Shown in pieces: positions 12,005 to 21,500 of a stretch of 37,986 bases of DNA. Below the pieces are notes generated by a model. That model saw nothing but the letters and a program-made list of their open reading frames with translations, searched no databases and had not been told where the DNA came from. The DNA is from Lingula anatina (Eukaryota > Brachiopoda > Lingulata > Lingulida > Lingulidae), in NCBI RefSeq assembly GCF_001039355.2, contig NW_019773869.1, positions 1-37,986 of the forward strand. Direction: 5' to 3'. Position 1 is the first letter of the stretch. Each line of letters begins with the position of its first letter. Position numbers and translations under genes: made by a program.

Positions 12005-12082
12005 ATCAGGATTTGATGGGCCAGTGAAAACGCCTGCGGCTGCCAAACACGGCGGAGTGAGTTCGATTCACACTCTTTTTTT
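12005..12082 (+). repeat. tRNA-like / SINE-head relic with RNA polymerase III boxes
   Basis: TGGGCCAGTGAAAA (12017-12030) resembles an A box. GTTCGATTCAC (12061-12071) matches most of a B box (GGTTCGANTCC), at about the right spacing, and a T run (12075-12082) resembles a Pol III terminator. No proper acceptor stem or cloverleaf was found, so this is not called as a tRNA gene. A tRNA-derived SINE head is the best guess. Confidence 0.4.
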
Positions 12083-12169
12083 AATCATTGTTATGGTTCA
12101 GTGATTGATGTGACGGGTATATCAGTTAGTGTATTTCTTAATTTATTATGATAAAGTAAACTATGGTGT

Positions 12170-12275
12170 GATATTACATGACATCATATATAAAATATAC
12201 TATGACATGAAATGATATAACATGATATCATATATAGAGTATACTATGATATGATATTACATGGCATCATACATA
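12170..12275. repeat. AT-rich tandem repeat, ~40-bp unit
   Basis: Two and a half imperfect copies of a unit starting ACATGACATCATATATA are visible near 12176, 12219 and 12259, rich in CATATATA/TACTATGA strings. Confidence 0.55.
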
Positions 12276-12954
12276 AACTGTGTACTAGTACATGTACATA
12301 TATATTACAAATGTAAATGAAGTAAACTTCATATTTTTGTTGACAGATGTGTCACTTTTGTCAATTAAATATTATTATTTCTCCTGCCGTTTTATGTTGT
12401 ATGGAAGTTCCTTTTAAAATTCTGTCAGCAATGACAGAAACCCCTAACCCCGAAATGTTTCCAAGTGTCGGCATTTTAAATGTTTTATTCAAAATATAAA
12501 TGGAGTTTTATTTTTATATAATAAAACACTAGTAGGAAAAGTATTAAATATGTTTTAACAGTACATTTAATTAATTGCAAATAAGACAGACTTTTTTAAA
12601 TTGTAATCTTTCATGAACAGATTATATATGAAGACAAGAAACATGAAATATTTCGGGTTTTTGTTTTAATACTTCGAGGCGGTCTTATATGACATTGCCG
12701 CAACTATATCTGCAATTCTCGTCACTCCGGTTTTATATACACGTGCCATTTGGGGATCAGAACTGTAATTACCTATATTTTCAACTGGTTTATGTTTTAT
12801 GTATCTGACGTACGTTCAGAGTAAACTACAGGTTTGAGTTACAAACAACAGCTAGGGGTAACCACTGATAGTAATACCCATGGAGTGCCATCATTAGTTT
12901 GAATATAGACTCCGATTGTTCACGCCCATAGCTTTGGATTAAGACTGATAAGTA

Positions 12955-14341
12955 CACACACTGGACAAAAGAAGTGTCACCCCCTAACTCAGAGTAATGA
13001 AAGTAGGCAGATCTTGGGTCCTTATAATGCCTGGTCTACTTATAATGTGACTAATGAGTATAAAACTGCTATACCATGGAATTGTATTGTTGGTCTTGTA
13101 CATGTACAGCAAATATTATTCCTGTCTTCCTCCAATATGGCAAGATACAGGTAATTATCTAACGGCTATAGGTGCAAGTTATTAACCTGAAGAGGCGGAA
13201 TATAAGCAATGTCAGTATATCGATACAATTGAATTGTTTAGTCAGAACCGTGCAGAGGGTCTGGTCTCAGTATAGAAACACTGGATCTAGAGACAAATTG
13301 TCTCTGATGGGTCGTCCAAGAAAAACTACTGGCCGTAAAGACCGACGACTGATTTTGATGTCCAGGTTGTCAAAGTTCGACACTGCTTGTCAGTTGACAA
13401 CACAGTGGAACAATTTCACACATAAGAATGTGTCTGTGATAATTGGTAGGCGTCGGTTACATGCTCATAGAGTGTACAGCAGGGTAGCAAGACTGAAACC
13501 TCTTTTATCGTTACAAAACAGGCAACGTAGAGTGAACTAGGGTCAACAGGATCTGGAACTGGACAGTCCATGACAATTGGTCCTACATATTGTTTTCTGA
13601 TGAGTGTCGCTTTGGTCTTACCTCTGATGGCAGACTGGTACGATGCTAGCGAACTGCTGGTAAAGCATTTAATCCACATGTACTTAATTTTCGAACCCAG
13701 AGCAGCATATTCATCATGGAGTGGGGCTGCATCAGCATCCATGGCGTGGGCGAATTGATAGTGGTTGATGAAAACATGAATAACTAGAAATATATCGATG
13801 TTTTGGAGTCAAGCTTGCTACCATCTATTACTATCATGTTTGGTGACAGGAATTATCCATTTGTTTACCAGGATGACAATGTTCCTTGTCACAGGACCAG
13901 AGCAGTTGATGGTTGGTTTGACTAACAGGACATTCGCAGGGTGATGTGGCTTGCCCTGAGTCCGGTTGAAAACATAATAGAAAATGTGTGGAATGATATG
14001 TCAAAACTTTGGATAAATGCCCGTCTAACAAGCAGAGAAACTCTGTTATATTCAGTGTTTCATGCTTGGGCCAGCATAAGCCCTGAACGCATCAGACAAT
14101 TATATGAATCCTTGCTTCGTAGACTGGTACCTGTTATTAGGTCACGTGGCTATGCCACTAAGTACTAATTTTGGACTTGAAATTGCATATTTTGGTAGAA
14201 TGTATATTTTGTTCTCATTGTGTGATTTTTTGTGAAATTTGATGTTAATAAAATGATACCAGGAGCATATCATTCCACAGTCATTTATCTCCCCCATAGT
14301 ATTGGCTCAGTAGGGGTGACACTTCTTTTGTCCAGTGTGTG
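12955..14341 (+). mobile_element. Tc1/mariner-type DNA transposon, full length but inactive
   Basis: Perfect 29-bp terminal inverted repeats bound the element: CACACACTGGACAAAAGAAG continuing GTGTCACCCC-like at 12955-12983, and its complement at 14313-14341. It is flanked by TA on each side (12953-12954 and 14342-14343), the Tc1/mariner target-site duplication. Length is 1387 bp, normal for the superfamily. The enclosed transposase is broken. Intact inverted repeats with a decayed gene suggest a moderately young insertion, or a copy that could be mobilised only by a relative. Confidence 0.92.
13137..14168 (+). pseudogene. Tc1-type transposase pseudogene (DD34E)
   Basis: A broken reading frame starts at the probable original ATG at 13137 (MARYR, then an in-frame stop). 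It keeps a paired-like DNA-binding region with the Tc1 motif MGRPRKTT, then, after frame changes and stops, LFSDECRF (first catalytic Asp), YQDDNVPCHRT (second Asp) and PVENIIENVW (Glu, normally SPDLNPIENVW). The spacing from the second Asp to the Glu is 34 residues, giving the DD34E signature. Several in-frame stops (for example in the frame near 13640, 13780 and 13921) make it non-functional. The stop is at 14166-14168. Confidence 0.9.
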
Positions 14342-14694
14342 TATGCGTAACTGAGCATCGCAGCCGGGATTGGGTTCCGCAGGCGGAGACTGCATTGTGA
14401 CCGAGCNTAGACTGGTACCTGTTATTAGGTCACGTGGCTATGCCACTAAGTACTAATTTTGGACTTGAAATTGCATATTTTGGTAGAATGTATATTTTGT
14501 TCTCATTGTGTGATTTTTTGTGAAATTTGATGTTAATAAAATGATACCAGGAGCATATCATTCCACAGTCATTTATCTCCCCCATAGTATTGGCTCAGTA
14601 GGGGTGACACTTCTTTTGTCCAGTGTGTGTATGCGTAACTGAGCATCGCAGCCGGGATTGGGTTCCGCAGGCGGAGACTGCATTGTGACCGAGC
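14120..14694. repeat. 287-bp direct duplication across a single N (probable assembly overlap)
   Basis: 14120-14406 is repeated at 14408-14694, with the N at 14407 exactly between the copies. The repeated piece holds the end of the Tc1 transposase, the 3' terminal inverted repeat and some flanking DNA, so it does not respect element boundaries. This fits two overlapping contig ends placed side by side. Confidence 0.85.
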
Positions 14695-14790
14695 ATCGCA
14701 AACACAATTATGTTCCGCTGGCGGAGACTTCATTGTGACCGAGCAAGTGACAGAGCAACGCAAACACAATTGTGTTCCACTGGCGGAGGT
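14637..14790. repeat. Minisatellite, ~55-65-bp unit
   Basis: Three imperfect units share GAGCATCGCA, GTTCCGCTGGCGGAGAC and CATTGTGACC-type strings (for example GGTTCCGCAGGCGGAGACTG, then ATGTTCCGCTGGCGGAGACT, then TGTTCCACTGGCGGAGG). The first unit also lies before the N, in the duplicated overlap. Confidence 0.7.
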
Positions 14791-15380
14791 TTTATCCGAC
14801 GGCAAAGAAAAAAATAAAGACACTTGCTGAAAAAGGGTGAACGGTCTTAGGCAGGCTGCATAGAACACTCAAGTGGAATAGACGCAAAAGTGATACTTGG
14901 TGACACAAGTGTAGAACAGAATTATAACCAATCTAGCCGATAACATATAGTAGTTGATGACCGTTTTCTGGCAGTATTTATTAGTTTTTTCGACAAGGGA
15001 GATTTTTTTGTTTGTTTGCTTTTTAAAAGCCATTGACTCGTGACGTGGCGGTTTTAGGAAATTGCATCACCTTTGTGTCGTCTGAGTTTGGGAACTGTGA
15101 AAAAGAAAAAAAAATGAAAATGTACCCCAGTAGGGGGAAATATGCAGTAACTAATTGTCTGGAACCTAGTTGACAATCACATTTCTGTCATTAATTCATG
15201 TAGTGAGAGAAGTAGTCTAAATTTACCATACTGTGTGGAGAAGCACCCTCATATGCATCTAGTGTCTTTTAATAAGTCAGGTCTATCTAGCTTCTATGAG
15301 TTTGTCTTATTGGCCAATACTATTGTACATGTAGTGAAATAGTGATAAAGCAGGCTACTTCAGTAAATACGCCAATCGAT
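14791..15380. other. 3' flank of the CCP gene
   Basis: No gene is visible. On the minus strand this is the 3' UTR and downstream flank of the CCP protein gene. A candidate minus-strand AATAAA (TTTATT at 14977-14982) lies about 400 bp past the stop. Confidence 0.5.
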
Positions 15381-15595
15381 TCATTTTGATGAAAAATAAT
15401 AGCGCTGCACACGAACACACTCGGGATCTTTGCTTGGGATCCATTCGCCATATTGGGTGCATTGCTTCACCGGTGAGGAGGAGGCAGAGAGCTGGTAACC
15501 CTGGTTACACTCGTAGGACACAGTAGATCTGTAGGTGAAGCTTTTTCCTACCACCTGTCCATTGAGTATTCCTTTAGGCCGGCTACACTGGATTG
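15381..15595 (-). CDS. CCP gene exon 5: second CCP/sushi module and stop
   Basis: The acceptor TTTCTGCCAG precedes the exon. The module has IQCSRPKG, YECNQGYQL, KQCTQYGEW and PECVR, giving four Cys and the Trp. A short tail, VQRYYFSSK, ends at TGA (15383-15381). Confidence 0.9.
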
Positions 15596-18500
15596 CTGGC
15601 AGAAACAATATCGGTATACATAAATGTTTGGAAACTAAATACGTACAATTCAAGCTATCCAATAAATTCAAATGCATTTTACTGTGGGGGTTGTAGCTCA
15701 AGATAGCGTTACCTGAGAAATGCATCGTAAAGATCAATGGGCATACCCCTGTATATATGTAAACTGAACCAAAACACATCTGAAGTCTACAATTCCAACT
15801 GTAATAGTAAAAACTCTGTATATTATAAAAGGACGGAGGGATCACCGCTACCGCAATCCATTCATGTTCCGTAAAAGCAAACAAAACATACGGTTGTACA
15901 GTATTCTTCACAGCGTTATTCCGCCATATCCATCAACACTCCTCGTCCCATTACTTACGTTCACATTGTAAAGGTGTTCCCATCCATCGCCCGTCGTCCC
16001 CACACTGGATGTAGCCATCTCCGCCCACACTGCGGTAACCCACGGTACACGTGTACGTAATGGCCACGGTCAGGCCGTCAGTGATGGTTCGCCGGTCTAA
16101 TGTATGGGCGTTCATTGCCGGGATCTCACAGGCCAGTCCTAATGAAGGATTATATAGAGTGGTTTGTATACTATTTTGTTTATGAGGCTTTAAATCGCGT
16201 TTTAACTCTGCCAATTGGTTTTCTCAAAGTAAAGTTGTAAAGAAACAAATACTGCTTACTTTTCTATCTAAATTTTGATATTAGATCGGGTAATACAAAT
16301 AAATAATATACAGTATGGAAATGGTTAGTACTCACTGCCAGGGAAAGCATAGAACTCGTAGTTATTCGCAACCCTTCCGTTAGCACCACACCCGCCACTA
16401 GAAGAGACGCGGCTAGACTTCTGACCATTAACATAACACTCTGTCAGCATATAGCGGACTGTGCCTGGCTCTCTACTGCGTGACACATACATTGAGGCGC
16501 CGTTTATTTGGAAATCGAAGCCCTTGTAGGAGGACACATATCCCTTGAAGTAAGAAACATCGCCACTTATCGCATTTCCACGCGTGATTTGGCGCCAGCT
16601 GTTTGGCTGTACCGGCTGTGACGTCAGACGGTAGACTCGGGCGCCAGAGCTGTCCTTCACAGAGACGTACATGTTTGTCTTACGTGGCTTTGCTTGGTCT
16701 GAAAGATTTACCAGACATGATGGTTACCGTAACAAACACAAACGTACCGCCCAATAGGGCCTTACTGACTGACATAACTAAGTGATACCATACACTCTCA
16801 GTAGGGCCTTACTGACTGGACCACTAGATAACTAAAGCCTCGGTCACAACCGGTCGTACGGGCTGTAACGGCCTGTTAACGTCCAAATTTTGCGTAGAAT
16901 CTTACGTGCAACGCAGGTGCCTCTTGCGAAATTTGGAGTTCACAGACAGCCCGTAAGCACGAACGGAGGATGTTGGTCATGTCTGAAAGATTCTACGAAT
17001 AACCTGAGAACAGCGAGGCTGCAAGCGTAACTTGCTTCCCTCGCTAGGAGTTCGCCAGTGAGACGTACATGGTCTAAGACGCACGACGCAAGCAATGAAG
17101 GAGCAAGTGCCCTTTGCGTGTTGAGTACGACGCACGCCCTCACACCTAACGAACAAAGTCGAAAACAGGGCGGAGGTGCGCCGAACGTGCGTCACCCCTA
17201 CGCCAGCCAGGAGTATAAAAGGTGTGCTCACGAGGCAGTTAACGACAATTGTGCAATCAGTACAACAATTTACAAAAAAATCGAATTTTGGTTAATTCAG
17301 CTTCTTATATGCCTCCAAAAGGCAAGAAAAAGAAGCTTAGAGAGCATAAAAGAAGCGAGAAAGAAGAAGAAAGAAGGGGGAAACAGTAGGCAAAACTGAC
17401 GTACGCGGTCAGTACGTCATCACAAGCGAGTGAGGCAAGAGTGATGCAAAAGGGAACTACTTTTGCCCCGGGTTGCATTCTCTTCAACAGTGGTGAGTCC
17501 ATGCCACGTACGCAGGTAGCAAGACACACTCAAGAAATGGGTTCAATTTCCACCACCATCGCACCTTGCAGTTAGCGTCCCTGCTTGCGTCTCATGTTGC
17601 CCCTGCGACTCACAAGGCAGACTGCCCTCTATCTCTAAAAACTCCACAGATTCTACTGCACGCAAAATTCGCAGTGAACGTACGATCCTAAAATTCGTGT
17701 GTCCGGCCGTACGGGCTCTTACCAGCTGTTTGCGTCCAAATTTTACGCAGAATCTCACGTCCCACGCAGGTCCTTCTTAAAAAAATTCGAGTCTGCAGAC
17801 AGCCCAAAACGCACGTCACAAGCAATGAAGGAGCAAGTACCCAGCAAGTGCACAGCGGGAATGCGTCGCACGTGTGTCACCCCCACGCATGGTGTATAAA
17901 GGCGTGCTCATGACGTTAGCCCGTGTCTTTACAATGAACGTCGACTGCGTAACGTGTACAACAATTTTCAAAATTGTCTAATTTTTGCTCAATTTAGTTT
18001 CTAATATGCCTCAAAAAGGCAAGACAAAAAAGCTTACATAGTAGAAAAAAGGGCGGAGGAAGAAGAAAGAAGGGGAGAACAGGAAGAAAAACTGACGTAC
18101 GCCATCAATACGTCATCACAAACGTGTGAGGCAAGTGTAAAGCAAAACTGACGTAAAAGGCCACTACATTTTGCCGTGCGTTGCATTCCTTCGTAAGTGT
18201 GCCAAGTACGCAGGGAGCAAGACAAACTCAAGAAATGAGTATAATTTCCACGGCCATCGCTCCTTGCAATTAGTGCCAATGCTTGAAAGGACAACTCATG
18301 TGGCCCTTGCGAATCGCAAGGCAGACTTTCCTTTACCTATACGGGCCCCACGACCTCCACTGCACCCAAAATTCGTAGGGGACGTACGGTCCTAAAATCC
18401 GTGCGTCCGGTTGTAACCGAGGCTAAGTGATACCGTATACTGTATCAGCACTGGGGAATGGCTCTGTAACATAGACACCACTCTCATATGTCACCGGTCC

Positions 18501-21500
18501 TGTCTAGAGGCCTTAACAATTATTAATATAAAATAGATGATAAAAACGATAAATTCACATGTACATGTACATATACAAGTATGTATACAAATCTATATTA
18601 TTACAGACTTATATATGCAAATATTGCTGACTTCAGATTCCGGGCAACAATCACCGTAATAATCATTATCTCCCCAGGGACCTTGACCCCTGCCATGGAC
18701 CTGGTTTTTTCCTTTATCACTTACCGTAATCATTATTATTTCCCCAGCGACCACTGCCTTTGCCCCGGCCTTTGCCAAAGTCTGGGAATATCATCTTGGT
18801 GAAGGACAACAGGGCATCTCCCATATCGGCCTGAAAAAGATTAGTCACATTTATTTCAAAGTTGCAAATCTTTCGCTGGAGATTGGTGTTTTAGGAACAC
18901 AGCAGTGTTCCCTCTTGAAATTAGACTTTTGTCTAGCTGAGCCATCGTTTTAAAAAACGGCACCGTTCGCTCTCTAAAATACCATGATTTTTTAACCCCA
19001 TGCCTGGGGGGGCTGCTTCGCATCCCCCTTCTGATAAAACTGTATCCGCCCCTGGTCTATTTGTTTGCATAATCATGCTGTTCCAGAGTTCATTAAAAAC
19101 ACAATATTGAGTTATTACTGCTCTTACGAAAATTTCCTATAGGATCCTATAGGATCCTATAGAAAAATCTTATAGGATCCTATAGGGCAAATGTCCTAAA
19201 GTATTTCCTATAGGATCCTATAGGATTCCTATAGGAAATTGTTGTAAGTTAAAATCTTGAGAAAAATGCATATCTTAAACAAATATCATTCTAAACAATA
19301 GATATTTGATATAGGTCAATTTTATTGTCAGTTGAATTGTCAATTATATATCACTATTAAAGCAAAAATGCTTTTATTGTTTAAATTGCACAATTTTATA
19401 GTCTTCTATAGGATTCTATAGAAATTCTTTAATTTCTTTTTTAAAGAATTTTTGAAAAAAATTGATCGTTTGTAAAGTAATATTTTATGGGGAAATATTT
19501 TATCATAAGAAATGTTTTTGTACCAAATCATTGAAGCTAAAATTATTTTTTTTTTAATTTATGTTCAGACCATTACAAAAATTCCTATAGGATCCTATAG
19601 GAAATCTTATAGGAATTTCTATAGGAACCTATAGGAAATCCTATGCTTATTCATATAGGGAATTTTTATATGGCCATGTTGAATAAAAATAATGAATCTG
19701 GTTTAAATATCAGTATATGATTTTGATATTTAATTTATGTTAAGACCATTAAAAGGAATTCTATAGGATCCTATAGGATCCTATAGGAAATCTTATAGGA
19801 ATTTCTATAGGAACCAATAGGAAATCCTATGTTAATTTATATAGTGAATTTTTATAAGGCCAGGTTGAATGAAAAATAATGAAACTGGTCTAAATATCAG
19901 AATATATGTGTATGTATTTTTACTTTCTGTGTGATCATATTCACTTCATATTTCTTCTATTATATTGAAATTCAACCTTATCTAATCAGATTTTACTTGA
20001 CCTTGGCTGTTTTAAAAAGTGAAAGTGCAATCCTGCCTAATATATAAAATATAATGTAAAAGTAAGTGAACATTAAGGGTATAGTACTGTCCCTAATATG
20101 TTTATAAAGATACATTTTATGTCCAATCACTTGTAAGGTTTAACAGTCAACTGATGTTAGCTAGAGAATGCCCTACTCCACCAGCCATAACCACAGATTC
20201 AACAGCTGTGAATTTCTTTTGTTAGCCTGGCACTTATTATTAGGTCACTACTCCTGTAGCTATTGTTACACTAGCAACAGTAACCGCCTATTAGGTGTTA
20301 TCAGATGTGTGGTATCCTGTCCAAGTCTTTCTTTATATGAGACAAGCAGCAAATGAGTATACAGCTATCAAGACAGTTTAAATTCAGGAGCATAGTGGAA
20401 GGGTACAGAGTGTAGAAAAATCGGATTGAGGAAGGTATGTATTACAATAATGCATTGGATCATTTAGGCATAGCTCTAATCAAATTGAAAATGAGATAAT
20501 TGATCTAATTTGTAGTGTACCTTGTAAACATCATATCCATATTACATTAAACAAGTTATAATTTATCATGTATAGCTTCCCTTTTAGCCAACAAAGAAAC
20601 ACTGTTTAGTCTCTTTATTTCTTATAAAACTGTGATCAATTGCTCATCAAAATATTTCTTTTAATGCAGTTGAATCTAAAAGAAAAAAATACAATTTACA
20701 TTTCATTTAACTTTTGGTTTGTGAATGATTAAAAATTACTTATTAATGTTATCCAAGGGACCATCATGATATATATAACCGAGAAAGACCCATGCTAATA
20801 AATAACATACAATTAACATGTTAGAGAGGCTGTCAGGGCAAATTTCATTACCTCATACGTTCTTCAGGATCGTTTATTTGCCAAGTTTTCTTTCCCTTTA
20901 ATTTCTTTTCAACCCTTAATNATGCTTATTCATATAGGGAATTTTTATATGGCCATGTTGAATAAAAATAATGAATCTGGTTTAAATATCAGTATATGAT
21001 TTTGATATTTAATTTATGTTAAGACCATTAAAAGGAATTCTATAGGATCCTATAGGATCCTATAGGAAATCTTATAGGAATTTCTATAGGAACCAATAGG
21101 AAATCCTATGTTAATTTATATAGTGAATTTTTATAAGGCCAGGTTGAATGAAAAATAATGAAACTGGTCTAAATATCAGAATATATGTGTATGTATTTTT
21201 ACTTTCTGTGTGATCATATTCACTTCATATTTCTTCTATTATATTGAAATTCAACCTTATCTAATCAGATTTTACTTGACCTTGGCTGTTTTAAAAAGTG
21301 AAAGTGCAATCCTGCCTAATATATAAAATATAATGTAAAAGTAAGTGAACATTAAGGGTATAGTACTGTCCCTAATATGTTTATAAAGATACATTTTATG
21401 TCCAATCACTTGTAAGGTTTAACAGTCAACTGATGTTAGCTAGAGAATGCCCTACTCCACCAGCCATAACCACAGATTCAACAGCTGTGAATTTCTTTTG

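Larger units (their letters stand above)
9796..12954. other. Non-coding interval between the NB-ARC gene and the Tc1 element
   Basis: I see no gene. Open frames are short and without motifs. The interval holds an inverted-repeat hairpin (11110-11208), a tRNA-like/SINE-like relic (about 12005-12082) and an AT-rich ~40-bp tandem repeat (about 12170-12275). Confidence 0.6.
16836..18424. mobile_element. Dimeric non-autonomous DNA transposon (possibly PIF/Harbinger-like)
   Basis: The outer ends are imperfect inverted repeats: AGCCTCGGTCACAACCGGTC at 16836 against the complement of the right end (ACCGAGGCT at 18424, with CCGGTTGTAACCGAGGC). Inside are two head-to-tail units of about 870 and 720 bp (16836 to about 17706, and about 17701 to 18424), sharing blocks such as TCCAAATTTT.CG.AGAATC, AAGCAATGAAGGAGCAAGT and AACTGACGTACGC. 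The inner ends are shortened at the joint (GTGTCCGGCCGTACGGGC). The flanks, compared with the neighbouring empty site at about 16774-16790, imply a 2-3 bp target duplication (AA or TAA). TAA would suit PIF/Harbinger, but no transposase is present, so the superfamily is a guess. It sits in intron 2 of the CCP gene. Confidence 0.75.

Noticed and set aside
12005-12082. Intact tRNA gene
   Set aside because: Only promoter-box-like strings are present; no acceptor stem pairing or anticodon arm could be formed.
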